From: Terebella lapidaria | Taxonomy: Eukaryota > Annelida > Polychaeta > Terebellida > Terebellidae | Assembly: GCA_949152475.1 (NCBI GenBank) | Contig: OX424555.1 | Location: forward strand, 73,547,499-73,611,498 | Reading direction: 5' to 3' | Length of the DNA stretch: 64,000 nt | Shown here: one piece after another, positions 13,216-26,041 of the stretch | Layout: the number at the start of each line of letters is the position of its first letter | Position numbering within the stretch: position 1 is the first letter of the stretch | Translations under genes and position numbers: made by a program | The notes under the pieces: model-generated | The model's input: only the letters and a program-made list of their open reading frames with translations | Databases searched by the model: none | What the model was told of the DNA's origin: nothing

Positions 13216-14153
13216 CACATTCAATTCCCGCCGCTGGGGGATGCTATTACTTCATCGCAAGAATAGCGATGACCTGCTTTATTCAGTGGTACCAATAGCA
13301 GCCCCCATCGGGTTATTACTTTAGGAGCAGTATAATCTTTGGTGTAAAATTGTTTGGTTTCCACTATAAATCATTGTGGAAATAGGCGAGAGTGGATGCA
13401 TTACTGACATTTGACCTCTGTGACCTTTCTATCTACCCCTACGGCATCTGCTCACTATGCACAAGACCCAAGACCCTGGGTGATGTCTATACCAAATCGT
13501 AGCGAATTTCATCAAAGCGTTCATGAAATATAGTTATTTGAGTAAACGCATTGATTTCGAGAGAATTGTGCGTTACCCATAGGTTAAGCGGTCGCCGCTC
13601 AAAATGCATGTCTTCAGCATCCCGTTGCCATGGCAACGCACACGTTAAATCACCACATCATCCCTAAAGGTACTCTTGAGGCTCATATCTACATTTTGGT
13701 ATATGATGGGGCCTTGAACAATGGGGGTGCAGCTTGACCTCCGAAAACAGGTGCGCTGCCCATAGTCTATATGTAAACAAGACCGATCAAACATTCACTG
13801 GTGTCATCCAAGACGAATAATCTGTCAAATGTATGAAACTGCCCTACATCCAATCAAAACAATTTATAACACGATGAAATAGACGTATGATGAGTACATA
13901 AGAACACCCGAGTAAAATATATCTATACCCGTTTGAAGTCAAAAATACAATAATTGTTAATTGGTACAAGACAATGAAATTTAATATGAGTGATTTGTGA
14001 TGAATGGAGATTTTAAAAGAACCAGTACTTCAATTTGCATGTTCAGTGCATTTATCGCATTTGATGTTTTTTACCATAAATTCAGCACCACAATGCATTT
14101 TACATGTAGTAAAAATATATTCCTATAACATTATTCGACATCCTCTGTTGCAG
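13216..14153. other. Gene-free region upstream of GST A
   Basis: I looked for GST exons 1 and 2 (the MPQYKL and QSHAIERYLA segments) and found neither here nor further upstream. From about 14000 the sequence resembles the intron 2 sequence of the other GST copies (TAGTAAAAATATATTCCTATAACATT before the acceptor). Confidence 0.5.
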
Positions 14154-15028
14154 GATTTGTCGGTAAGACAGAGTGGGACGAGGCTCGGGTGGAGATGGTC
14201 ATTGAGTGCATGGAGGATTTCTTGCGGCCTGGTTTGGCAATATTCCGTGAGAAAAACGAGGACAAGAAGGTAACTCCGGGATGTACAGTGCCAGTGTCAT
14301 GCTAGTTCCAACAAGTGTATAGCAGAAAATTCATATCTGTACAATGGCCCTCCCCTGTAGACGAAGATGGTGTTTAGGATGTTTTCGTTTGAATCGTTTT
14401 GTTTTGTTTCTTTGAAAGGCTATGGATTTTGGTTCGCATAAATAAAATCCCATGATAGATGCTTTGCTGTGACGTCATGCTGAACGGCAAAATCAGTGTC
14501 CAACGTCCGGGATTGGTTATATTTTGATTTCACTATGAATTTTGCCGTCCGGAATGGCGTCATAAATGGAGAAGAATTACGTTATGATTGTCAGTATGTG
14601 ATGTCACTTGCAAAGCATCTATACTTTGGAAAATGTCTTGCTCACTTGTAGAAAGAAATGGCAGAAAAATACACGACAGAACAAACTCCACAATTCTTGG
14701 ATAATCTGGACAAAATCCTGAAGGAGAACGACTCCGGATACTTCGTAGGAGACGGGGTAAAGCGTTTCGTTGTACACTTTAATGCAATGATGTAGACAAT
14801 GTGTCAGTTTCGTGTGGTTGTCTATGTTTCTATCGCATGTTACAGTTGACTGTAGCAGATTTGGCTTTCTACGAAATGCTGAACCTCACACCTGGCATCA
14901 TAGGTCAGACATTACCACCATCCTGGGATCGCTGGCCAAACCTGAAGGATCTGCAAGACAATGTCGGAGACAACCCAAAGATCAAGGCGTGGATTGCTAA
15001 GAGACCCCAGATTGATACACCAGTTTGA
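14154..15028 (+). CDS. Sigma-class glutathione S-transferase, member A, 5'-truncated (exons 3-5 only)
   Basis: Exon 3 14154-14269, exon 4 14652-14756 and exon 5 14846-15028 (TGA) are open, keep the family phases and have AG acceptors and GT donors. They encode about 134 residues of the all-helical C-terminal GST domain: VGKTEWDEARVEMVIECMED, then YTTEQTPQFLDNLDKIL, GYFVGDG and LTVADLAFYEMLNLTPG, ending RPQIDTPV. The LTVAD segment is the conserved N-capping box of the GST fold. The exons for the glutathione-binding thioredoxin-like domain (exons 1-2) are absent from the 14 kb upstream, so it is either a truncated duplicate or has exons outside the window. The 3' flank (about 15380-15860) resembles that downstream of member C, which supports origin by block duplication. 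Confidence 0.75.
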
Positions 15029-16255
15029 ACAGGACACCAGTTTGAGAGAAAAGATATTCACACACAGTTCATAATGTATTGTGTGAGTCACTGAGAATGA
15101 TGTTGTATATTTGTATGTTTACCTTTTGTAATGAAGGTTGTTCAATATAAATTTCTTGTGAGGCAATTGCAAAGTTTGGTCCGTTATCTCAACGCTCTTT
15201 GTTCAATAGCATTATGTCTGTTCCAGAATCATTGGGTGGCGTTCTGTTCCAAATAAGATGCAGTTTTTGAATATTTTGTCCACTATGTCGTACAGTTTTC
15301 ATTGGTACCAACCCATCACATCAATACAGGGTTTGGATGATGCCAATGAAAAATCCTAATGACATAGTTGTGCAATAAAACCAATCCCGACCAATCAAAT
15401 GAAAAGCCACATTTTGTGTTATCGAAAGCAGAAAGTCTGTAAATTCAAGAAATCCTGTGAAAATATATACATGTCTGTGGCAAATCCTAAGGTCCCAATC
15501 ACATCACAGCAACAACTACTACTCAAAACTACAACTACCCCCACTCCGAACTACTAAGTTTCTGACTAACACAATCAAAATATCACTACTTCGTTGATGG
15601 TGGTAATCAAAATGGAGAAACTGTTCGAGTGTATGTATCGCAAACTTATATTTTTTTCACCACAAACTTTCGTGACCAATTTAATCTCAACAAATCCGAA
15701 AATTCACGGTTATTAAGCAAACGTTGTGTCAATATAACCCATCAGATCCTGATGAATAGTACACGCGATCCATATACACATATACAATCGATGTCGATAG
15801 TGTGCCTATTAGGGGAGCATATGTGGCACATAAGGCCTCCCGTGGGGATTGAATGGTAATTTTTGGATACTGTAATAACATCGTTTATTAGGCCACTAAG
15901 AAACAAAAATCGCATGTTTCTATTTTTTGTGATGTCTTTTAATGTTTCTTGTGGGATATTTTCGGAATGGCTAACCCAGAAACTAGATTCGACCATATTT
16001 TGTGTTGAAAGCTATGTAGAACTGTGATTTTGGCTCTCAGTCCTATGTTTTCATGGTCTATTAAATTCAATAAAACATCCAGAAGGATGCTCAAATTGGG
16101 GGAAAAAACTGAGGAAACCAAATGGCAGCCACACTTCAGTGTAATTTCGCGGAATCGATCATACCTATTTCTTGTGATTATCACAGATAAATGGTTTTGA
16201 TGTCTACCTCTGGTTGACATGCTGAAAATTCAATAGAAATAACATCATTTTGGTT
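15029..16255. other. 3' flank of GST A, gene-free
   Basis: Contains sequence also present at about 41490-41860 beyond GST C, for example CAAATCCGAAAA followed by TCACGGTTA. It is duplicated GST-block flank rather than a gene. No canonical AATAAA is seen; AATATAAA occurs at about 15144. Confidence 0.5.
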
Positions 16256-16842
16256 GGAATAGACGTGGAATCAATACCCAGTATTAAGTATTCCGAGCAA
16301 ACAAAACAGGGTCCGTTATCCAATCTCATAGTCCGGGGACAGAAAGTTATATCAGGCATACGAAGTGAGAGAAAACAAAAATGACAGGGAAACTCATGAA
16401 CCCCCAAAAATGGCCATTAGGAGGTGAAATCAGGTGTTCCGGAAAGAGTGAGCATTTCCTGCCCCTCTAGTGGCACCCGTCATGAATTCCCCAAAATTAA
16501 CATGAAAATAGATCTAGTTGCATGGCAGACATGGATTTGCTGTATTTATCAACCAGATCATGATGACGTCCATAGAATTTCTTAAACGCAGCTATAAGTC
16601 TTGGTAAAACATATCCTTGTCGCAGCAGTTTAGAGACTAGCTGGGCACTTCGATAGACAAAGTCCTCATATTTGCAACTAGCTCTGGAATAGCGTATACG
16701 TTGAGAAACAAACACACCATATGCCGGTGACATAGGAATGTTGCTGCTTAGAAAAGGGAAATTGACTATGGAGAAATTGAAATCATCACGTTTGTCATAT
16801 AATCTAGTTGACAGGTTAGAATCATTATCAATCTCCAACCTC
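16256..16842 (-). mobile_element. Reverse-transcriptase retroelement fragment, copy 1 (Penelope-like?)
   Basis: About 585 bp nearly identical to 18733-19318. The minus-strand protein contains RLYDKRDDFNFSIVNFPFL, MSPAYGVFVSQ and KKFYGRHHDLVDKY, the C-terminal part of a widespread metazoan RT family. Homology stops abruptly at 16842, so this is a truncated insertion. Fossil. Confidence 0.7.
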
Positions 16843-18732
16843 ATCTTGTGGCATATTTTGCCATGATGTTTGAAATTTGGTGGGAATTCTTCTGGAACCA
16901 GAAAACATCAAGTTCCCCATCCCCAATTCCTGGTACATTCACAGGGCAGGCATCTCCAACGTCAGGTAGGTCTATAGTTTTGGTGTCGCTAGCATCTTTA
17001 TAGTCTGTGGGGTCAGCAGCTCCAACATCAGGCATCATCTCCGACAGTGAAAACAACAAATGGCATTGACGCGTCTCTGTCATAATCATCATCCAGCGTT
17101 GTCGATCTGGTTCTGATTCTTAGGTTCTGGAGATGGTGGACGGCAAAGATTGTCTATATACCAAGATAGTCTCCTCAAGTCAAACCAGAAGCGAACATTT
17201 GAATACTGTCAATCCTAGCGGTGAGACTCACAGTTTGACGTACAACAAATGGTAACGCGGTTTTCATTCATGAAAAGACGTTTTGACGACAGATATTCAT
17301 TCATAAATCAGCAAATGTAGTCCGACCGCCAGGGGAATTGTTCGCTGCCGTTCTGGCCTGAGTGGACTGTCTTGATATAGACAATCTTTGTTGACGGTTA
17401 TAATCTTCATCCTCCAAGATGTTCCCAACGTGCAAAAGAAAGTGCAGGGTTTTGATGGACCCACGTTTCTCTTCTGGATGGACCTTGTACATGTTGTAGA
17501 CGGGTATCGCCTGGTCCAGTTGTCCATGGATAACCTAAAGCTCTGAACTCCAGCTTATGAGGTCATTTGAAGCTAGACAATCAGTACTGGATCTATGGGT
17601 GCAAGGACAGCTCCACGAGATCGACGGTCATAGGGGTGCTTGGGATGTCTCTAAGATATAGAATGGGTGGTCGCAGGGAGCTTGTAAGCTTTGGCGATGT
17701 ACTTGCCATACTCCTGGACATCAATGTCGATATCCTCGTTTACACCAAGGAGGTCGATAGGCATCCTTACTCGTCTTCAAAACATGAAGACTGCGGACTG
17801 TACCTAGTGTCTTCAGTTCTAGTGCAGTTGGATGCGTACAAGAGAGGCGACTGAATATGCCTGTTCGATCTGGCTTGTGGACTGAGCAAGCCGAGCATGT
17901 CAACTATAGTGGTGCAGTTAAAATGCCCCGTCTGGCCATTTCCTATAGGATGTTTAAGGTATTGTCCAACTTTTATGGATATATTTCCAAGTTCACAAAA
18001 CCCCGTCTGGTTTTCCCATAGGATGTTGAGGTATCGTCCTACTTTTATGGATATTCCAAGTTCACAAAGCCAAGCGATCATTTTCGAATCCCAATTCCTT
18101 CCATGATCAGAGTGTATACTCTGATTTTTCTAACTCGTTTGCGATGATCAATGATATCATAATATAACTTGATACAGTTCACTTGAGAATCAAACGGTAC
18201 TTTCCTACCAAATTTCAGTCATCCATCGCAAAAACTGAAAAAGTTGGCAATTTACCTCAATGCTAGTTTTAGCCCCACCATGGAATTTCTTGGTCCGCAC
18301 AAAATGAAGCGCATTTTATGTCTTTGTAGTTATGCAATATTTTAGGATCAGCATATTTGTGTAGCATACGCCCAAATATATCTCCTTCTCCGAAATTACA
18401 ACACTACGTCCATTCCTGTTGGATATAAACATGACAAACTACTTCTATTTATACTCAGATTCCTGAGATTCCGTTTTGGGCTGAAATTTAGTAGAGCAAT
18501 TGTAGATTGCTAACTATTTCACTTTTTGTGATATAAGCCTGGAATTTGGTAGAAAATCTCTGTTTGCCTCCCAGGTGAAGTATGATATAACATGATACCA
18601 TTCAGCATCACTATAATATTAACAAAAGTAGAGCCGTAGGGCTCTGCGCTCACCAGACCCAAGACAGTTATATGTAAGCTGAAGGCAATGTATTGAAGTC
18701 ATGAGAATAATTGCACATCATTCACGCCTGAA
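16843..18732. other. Gene-free interval between two RT fragments
   Basis: No confident gene. A two-unit tandem repeat of about 68 bp lies at 17930-18068 (CCCCGTCTGG, then ATGGATAT, then CAAGTTCACAAA). A minus-strand frame at about 17300-17530 has a plausible composition (VYNMYKVHPEEKRGSIKTL) but matches nothing I recognise. Confidence 0.4.
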
Positions 18733-20040
18733 ATAAACGTGGAATCAATACCCAGTATTAAGTATTCCGAGCAAACAAAACAGGGTCCGTTATCCAATCT
18801 CATAGTCCGGGGAGAGAAAGTCATATCAGGCATACGAAGTGAGAGAAAACAAAAATGACAGGGAAACTCATGAACCCCCGTAAATGGCCATCAGGAGGTG
18901 AAATCAGGTGTTCCGGAAAGAGTGAGCATTTCCTGCCCCACTAGTGGCACCCATCATGAATTCCCCAAAATTAACATGAAAATAGATTTAGTTGCATGAC
19001 AGACATGGATTTGCTGTATTTATCAACCAGATCATGATGACGTCCATAGAATTTCTTAAACGCAGCTATAAGTCTTGGTAAAACATATCCTTGTCGTAGC
19101 AGTTTAGAGACTAGCTGGGCACTTCGACAGACAAAGTCCTCATATTTGCAACTAGCTCTGGAATAGCGTATAAGTTGAGAAACAAACACACCATATGCCG
19201 GTGACATAGGAATGTTGCTGCTTAGAAAAGGGAAATTCACTATGGAAAAATTGAAATCATCACGTTTGTCATATAATCTAGTTGACAGGTTAGAATCATT
19301 ATCAATCTCCAACCTCAGGTCTAGATAGTTGGAAAAATTAGCGGATTCTGTAGTATCCTTAATTTCAAGTTCCTTAGGATATATGACATCCAAATAATCA
19401 TCAAACTTGGGATTATTTAGCGACAATACATCATCTATGTATCGGAAAGTGAAATTGAAATTACATGTTAGTTTCTTAGAACCTCCTCTTTGTAAATGTT
19501 GGATAAAATCTGATTCATATGAGTATAAGAACAGGTCTGCCATTTATGGTGCACAGTTTGTACCCATGGGAATACCAAGAGTTTGTTGAAATATTCGACC
19601 ACCAAATTCCACAAAAATATTATCAATCAGAAAATTAACCATATTTATCACATCTATTTCAGTATATTTGTATGGGGCATCAGAGTCGCCTTTAACAAAA
19701 TAAGCGGTATAATATTTAACTACAATATAGAGGTACCGACGTTGTCCCTTTTTACAGAAAAATGAATTATTGATTAGTTTTTTAAGCTAAGACTTCAGTT
19801 CAGAATGAGGTATAGTTGTGTACAAAGTGGAGAAATCAAATGTTTTGATAGACGTTAATTTTGAAAGTGTGTGAGCATGTAGATATTCCAATAAAGATTT
19901 GGATTATTTTAATATCCACATTTGGTTTATACCACTTCTAGAATAGATGGTTTCAGAGTACTTTTGGAGACCCTGTTTAATATTAGACAATATAATAGTT
20001 AATATTTTAGAAAGGGCTTTGGTAGAACCCTTTTAGGGTT
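18733..20040 (-). mobile_element. Reverse-transcriptase retroelement fragment, copy 2 (Penelope-like?)
   Basis: Longer copy of the same element. The minus-strand translation includes MADLFLYSYESDFIQHLQRG, the RT catalytic YIDD box in FRYIDDVLSLNN, and YPKELEIKDTTES, continuing into the part shared with 16256-16842. I associate this RT type with Penelope-like elements, but neither a GIY-YIG endonuclease nor clear ends are seen. Upstream RT sequence extends towards 20040 with several breaks. Fossil. Confidence 0.7.
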
Positions 20041-20154
20041 CTTCCTTATCTAGCTCTACGTAAGTCGATCATGTTAGGGCCTAATATACAATGATATGAA
20101 ACTAGAACAGAACTGACTAGTATTGTCAATGATATTCTTTGCTTTTGTATCGGT

Positions 20155-21544
20155 TTCAGTTTATTGAGGTCAAAGGTCAAATTCAAGCTCACAAGAATAT
20201 TCGGCATATATAATTTCCTATATGTCCTCAATTGATGCCCGAGCTGTAAAGTCGATAATAAGCAAGAAATTAGCGATTTTCTGCTCTGACCTCGAAAACA
20301 AGGTCAAAGGTGAAGTTCAAGGTCATCGAAATATTCGGCATACATCATTTCCTATATGTTCACAATTGATTCCTAACCTGTAAAGTAGATGATAAATGAG
20401 ATATTAGCCATTTTGTGCTCTGACCTTGAGAATGAGGTCAAGGGTCAAATTCAGGGTCATTGAAATATTCGACATACATCATTTCCTATATGTTCACAAT
20501 TGATTCCTAAGCTGTAAAGTCGATAATAAGCGGGATATTAGCCATTTTGTGCTCTGACCTTGAAAATGAGGTCAAAGGTCAAATTCAAGGTCATCAGAAT
20601 ATTCGGCATATAACATTTTTTATGTGTCCACAATGGATTCCTAAGCTGTAAAGTCGATAATAAGCGAGATATTAGCCATTTTGTGCTGTGACCTTGAAAA
20701 TTAGGTCGAAGGTCAAATTCAAGGTCACGAAAATTATCGGCATATAATTTCCTATATGTGCACAATTGATTCCTAATGTCTAATCTCAATATTAAGTGAT
20801 ATATTAGATTAAATTTGTCCCCATTATAAAACATAGGCTTATTTAACATGGGGAAGTCCTATCTGGGACCGGTCGAAAAAATCAAAATGGCTGCCACATG
20901 CAGATCGACGATTCAAGGGCAACGAAATTTATACACAGCACAGAGGTATATCCAAGGAATATTTTGAGACAAAAATCTCAAATCTGATCGAACAGTTTTT
21001 GAGAAAATGTCCGCCAAATTGCAAAATTGGCCATTTTTCGACAAAAATGGCCGCCATTTTCTATATGTCCACAATTGATTCCTAGTCTCTAATCTCAATA
21101 TTAAGTGAGATATTAGGCATAATGTGTCCCATTATAAAGCATAGGAGAATTTAACATGGGAAAGTCCCATTTGGGCCGAGTTTGGGCCAAAGTGGTCCAC
21201 TTCGAGCGATTCAAGCGCAACGAAATTTATAGACATCATAGGAGTACATATCAGGAGTGTTATGTATCAAAAAGAAAAAAAGTTACTGAACAGATTTGGA
21301 GAAAATGGCCACCAAAGTCCAAAATCAGGCATTTTTCGTCTAAAACGGTCGCCATTTTGAAAAAAATGCGAAAATCAAAAAACTAAAAAAATACCTCCTT
21401 CTTGAATTATTTCTAAGTATTTTTGTGCAAAATTTCTGTGGACGGCGACGACGACGACGACGACGACGGACGATGACGGACGACGACGGACGACGGACGC
21501 AACGCCATGCCAATAGGTTATCGGACCATAGGTCCAGTAGCCTA
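20155..21544 (+). mobile_element. Array-bearing short element A (central 135-bp tandem repeats; Helentron/HINE-like?)
   Basis: Five tandem units of about 135 bp (20155-20780), each with TGACCTTGA, AGGTCAAAGGTCA or a variant, and TCAAGGTCA. They are followed by the family's unique right part: GGGAAGTCC, AAATGGC(C/T)GCCA motifs and a CGACGACGACGG stretch, ending in the hairpin TAGGTTATCGGACC/GGTCCAGTAGCCTA. The right part is partly duplicated (about 20790-21120). The left terminus is missing. Confidence 0.75.
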
Positions 21545-21589
21545 AAAATGGAACCCGGGACACATCCTTTCAACCGGATACGTTTTCTG

Positions 21590-22965
21590 CAGGTCATCAC
21601 CTACCCCTGCACATTGATCCTCATTCATGACCAGTAGGACTGATCCTGGAGAAGGTCGAAGGTCTTCTGGAAGCCGGGGTGTCCATTGCCTTGGGGCACA
21701 TGGCGGGCAGAACAAGTTTGGGAACATCAGAGTCATCGACTTGCAGATGACGATACATGAAACTTGCTCTAGCTTCTAGCTGTTACAGAAGTGGTGTACT
21801 TCTAAAAGCCATATTTAGTACTGAAGATGGGTTATCATGAGTGACCATCTGGATAACGATACATGAACTTGCTCTTCAAGAACTTTGGTAGCTGTTGCAG
21901 AAGTGGTGTACTTCTAGAAGCCACATCTAGTACTTAAGATTGGTTATCATGAGTGACCAGTTGGATATCTTCAGCCAGGAAAGCGTTTCTGATGCTCTTC
22001 TGATGGCCCACTCAGAGCTTGTCATCGGGGGCATGTCCCAATGGCAGAAGGTCTCAACCACGGATGGATCCATTCCCTGGGTCTCTGCAAACGCGATGGG
22101 GACTTCAAAATTGCTAAAATTGTGTCATTGTTTACATGGCAGATGCTTCTGGAAGAGTGCGTCAGCATCAACATTATTTTTGCCACAATGGTAGAAAAAT
22201 GTCAAAGTTGAAACATGATGAGAGCCCACGATTTCCAGTAGCATCCAACTTTGCTGATGTCTCTAGGTATGTCGGATGCTTGTTGTCAGTGTGAACACTG
22301 GACCGGAAGCCACAAGAAGTCATGCTACTTCTGAGTGATAGACAACTCTCAAGCCATCATGGCTTGCGTTGGTGTGGACAATGAAGATTTTCAGGCAGTT
22401 GGCGTAGACCAGAACTGTCGCAGTGGTGAGACACATGATCAGGAAGTTGAATGTATCCACTTGAGGTCATTCCCAGTGTAAGGTCCCGATGTGTGATGGC
22501 AAGTTTTCGGACTTGCGATCACACTTGGTGTAAGTATCTTTCAGGTTGTCGTAGAGCAGCCGATCGATGCGTGAATAGTCCTGAACAACTGACGGTTACG
22601 TAATAACCTGTGAATCACACATACAGTGTACCGACGACGTTCTTTATAGTTAGTTTGGACTTTCCAAAATTCTACAGCTTTGACCTTGTCTGGGTTGGGT
22701 TTGACACCACCACTGGACACAATGTGGCTGAGATACTTCACTTTTGGAAGGCTTCACCTCCAGACCATGCTCCTGTAGATGACGAAGACAGTTTGTAGCT
22801 GCAATAGATGGAAGGTCTCCGCGAACACTATAATGTCTTTAAGGTAGAGACGACATTGTATTAGTTCTAGTTCTGGCGTGGTAGTGGGCATCGGACGTTG
22901 AAAGGTAGCTAGTGCATTTACCAAGCCGAATGACATCTGGTTAAATTCGATGCAGACTGACTATG
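21590..22965 (-). mobile_element. Ty3/gypsy LTR-retrotransposon fossil (RT, RNase H, start of integrase)
   Basis: Read on the minus strand: an RT part (about 22965-22540) with MSFGLVNALATFQR, YLKDIIVFAETF and KYLSHIVSSGGVKPNPDKVK; an RNase H part (about 22450-22150) with FIVHTNASHDGL and GKNNVDADALFQ; and an integrase zinc-binding start (about 21720-21600). This order is that of Ty3/gypsy pol. No LTRs are seen beside it. Old, with many breaks. Confidence 0.75.
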
Positions 22966-24312
22966 AAAGCTGTCTTCACCTCGTCTTTTTCAGCTTCTAG
23001 AGCTCTGCGCAGGTCGCGGGGCGGATTTATACATCTCCAGACACATTTAGGGTGTTGGGTTTTTTTTATATAATATGCATGTCCGTGAATTTTCGTGTGG
23101 AATTGTTCATTTAACCACTTTCTAGATGCCGCCTGACACATGTAACTATTGCATGTTGTATAGCCTCAGATACTAGTTTTTTGTGGTTTCGGATTAGTGG
23201 CTCCGAGCCACTCCCCCCAACACCCATATATTGACCGAACAAATGTATTAGGTTGCTTTTTTTGGTGTGTGATTTCAATTGGAGGAGCAATAGAGAACAA
23301 TAACCAGACTATCAGTGAGGAAATCAAAGCACCATGTCAGCAATAATACATATCGAGCAGAAGTTAGGAAAACAATACATGTACGCCAAAGAAGTAAACA
23401 CTGTCCAGACATGATAACATGCAAATTATCTCGTGCGATAATCAACCTGTCAGGGTCTCAAAGAACAAGGCACCATATTCCACTTTGGAAGCTAATTGTG
23501 ACCGGGCTAATGGTGAGGAACTTCAAAGAACAATAGACTCGCCTGGCTATGTGTTGTAACAAAGGCGACCGGGCCACGTACTGTAATCACACTGCCTGGT
23601 CTATGCATACGTCTTTAACCATCTGCTTCTGGATCTTTAAAATATGGACCAGACTGTACCTGTGATACGGAGTTGGTCAGTATTGGCAGAGTCAGGAGTT
23701 AAATTTCATTACTATGTTGTATTTGTTGCGGGCTCGGTGCGGGTTACTCGCGGGTGCGGGGTCAATCACTGCGGGTCAGGTGGGTGCGGGTTGAATTTTG
23801 CACAAGCAGGTTAGCTGCGGGCTGCCCGCAAGCTAAGGATGCCGGTGCCGGGTGGGTGCGGGTTCAATACTTGCGGGGCAGGGCGGGTGCAGGCCACTTT
23901 TTTGGCCCGCGCAGGGCTCTATTAGCTACCTCTACCTGCCACTAGCCGACTTTCAATCCAATCTCTCCTGAATACGAGGTAAGGCATGATTATCCAATTG
24001 GGATTGACAAGGAAAAGGGTGATCTATCACCGAGAAATAACACTAATTATCATTTCCATGTGTATATTTCATTGTCAATATACTTTTTTGCACACACACA
24101 CAAAAAAAACAATCAATGTGTTGTAATTTCACCAAGTCTTGTATTGTATTTCACATTTCATAGATATCAGTCTGTGTTTGAAGTTTCTTAAAGATAAGAA
24201 GATTAGTGAACCTAAAATTCCCACATTTAGCTTGTATATTTCAAAATAATATATGTAAAAGATATCACGTTTAATGCGATTCTCGCCTCTTTGGGGGGTC
24301 AATTCTAATTTT
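22966..24312. other. Gene-free region
   Basis: No gene. It contains the GC-rich repeat described separately at 23720-23930 and a short CA-type run near 24095. Confidence 0.45.
23720..23930. repeat. GC-rich degenerate (GGGTGCGGG)n repeat, possible hAT-type MITE
   Basis: Irregular reiteration of GGGTGCGGG and GCGGGT against a roughly 40% GC background, ending CCCGCGCAGGGCTCTA. A CAGGGCTCTA-like end next to GCGGG repeats is common in non-autonomous hAT elements. I could not find the matching left end. Confidence 0.35.
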
Positions 24313-24800
24313 TAGGTTATCAGACCTTTGGTCTGATAATCTATCGGCATAGCCATCGTCCATCCTCCACATTTTTATCTTTAAAGTTTACAATCGAATC
24401 ATTCCGAAATTTTACACAAAAATACTAAACAATATTTGAAGAGACAGGTATTTTTTTCAGCTTTTTCATTTTCGCATTTTTTTTCAAAATGGTGGCCATT
24501 TTGGATACTATGGGATAGTCCCCACAAACTGATCTTTATAGAATTTTGAATTTATCCTTCAATTTTTATGGCAATTTTTTTAACTTTGAAAAAATGCCAA
24601 TCATCGATAATTGGAAAAAAATATCTTCAAAATTTACAGTCGAATGCACATACAGTCGAAGTTTGCACAAAAATACTACAAAAGATTCCAAAACGGATGC
24701 ATTTTTTAGTTTTTTTCATTTTCACATTATTTTTAAAAATGGCAGACATTTTTGTCGAAAAACGACTCATTTTGAATTTTGCAATATTCAAATGTCTTCT
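24313..24800 (-). mobile_element. Array-bearing short element B, truncated
   Basis: Reverse orientation. Begins with the family hairpin TAGGTTATCAGACC/GGTCTGATAATCTA, then the TTTATCTTTAAAGTTTAC and AAAATGG(C/T)GGCCATTTT segments, part of it duplicated. It stops before the tandem array. The right border is approximate. Confidence 0.65.
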
Positions 24801-24837
24801 CCTTCGAGACCAGTTGAAGGAATCTCCTGAAACGTTG

Positions 24838-26041
24838 TCCTTAATCCTTAATTAGGCATCCCGATTGAAATTTTTTTCTTCTTCTTCCAACGTTTGGTTT
24901 CCAGCTCAAAACTTTTGAACGCCTTAATCCATTTCTCTGAAACTATCACAGCTCATCCGAGAAACTTTGTTTCAACTCGATATTTTTTTTTCGTCAAGAT
25001 CTGACGGGCGATTCGCCCCAGTGTCATAATTTTGATTCAGGCAAATTTGGGGTGTATTTTTTGGACTCACCTGCATCCATGCGGATGCTGACCTACTGTA
25101 ACTAAGCCAAGTTAATGTATTCACTGACTGACTGTTCCTGTGCCTGGAATCACTGTCAGCCAGGCTAATCTTCATGTAGTTGCAGTGACTTGTATTATAT
25201 GGTGTTACCCCCCCTCTCCCTTACCCCACTTTACTATGCACATACCAACAAATGATTCCTACATGTCAAGCCTCCTCCTTCTTCCGTTTCTACATTTAAC
25301 AATGTATTAGGTGGTTTTACTAGGCTGGAGATAACAGCTGGTTGCCAGTCAATTGTATTTAGCTTGAACAGCACTGTGATTATCTTGTTGAAACGGCATG
25401 TAATGCTTTGTTTCTTAGCTATATTTCACATGCAGTGACCAAATTATCATTGCTTTACTTAGCCCAAACAAATTCCTCTTTGCTTGTATTATGAATGTAG
25501 AAATTTTCAGGTGAACATCTGTCATGTCTGTACATTTAATACTTATTGATGTGCCTTGTACTATCAACTTGATGTGCTTGATATAATTGCTATCGAATTC
25601 AAGCTATATGATTTTACATGTACATGTACCATGTGTACCAAGTATTAAGATGATCGTATTGGCTTGGAGACCATAAGAGACCATAAGACAGAGGATTCTT
25701 TACAAGCATATTATTCTACATTTGGCAATAGTACCTGAAGAATATTATGGAAGCCAAGAACACACTGAATAAGTATACTCTGATGGCAAATATCTGGTGG
25801 GCAACTGCTGATTGAACTCTCTTTCTCACCTGTGTTCAATAATCATATGTATTATTTTATCAGTCTAGTTTCACATTTAGAAAAGAAAAGAAAATTGGGG
25901 GATGCCACAAAGCCTATAGGTTTTTATGTCTAGTTGTTTGTTTTTTAAATAAAACCACGTTTTATCTTTAAGTTTACAGTCACACTTTTTGAAATTTTGA
26001 ACAAAATGATAAAGAATACATCAAGATCCATAGATGTATTT
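24838..26041. repeat. Duplicated GST block, left part (copy 1)
   Basis: Matches 33262-34525 over about 1.2 kb, from CCTTAATTAGG(C/G)ATCCCGATTG through ATGCTGACCTACTGTAACTA to GCCACAAAGCCTATAGG. It forms the left part of the duplicated block carrying GST B. It may itself be an older repeat; no gene is seen. Confidence 0.75.

Noticed and set aside
16841-17527. Minus-strand frames of 76-83 codons between the RT fragments
   Set aside because: One has plausible composition but no recognisable domain or neighbours; not enough to call a gene.
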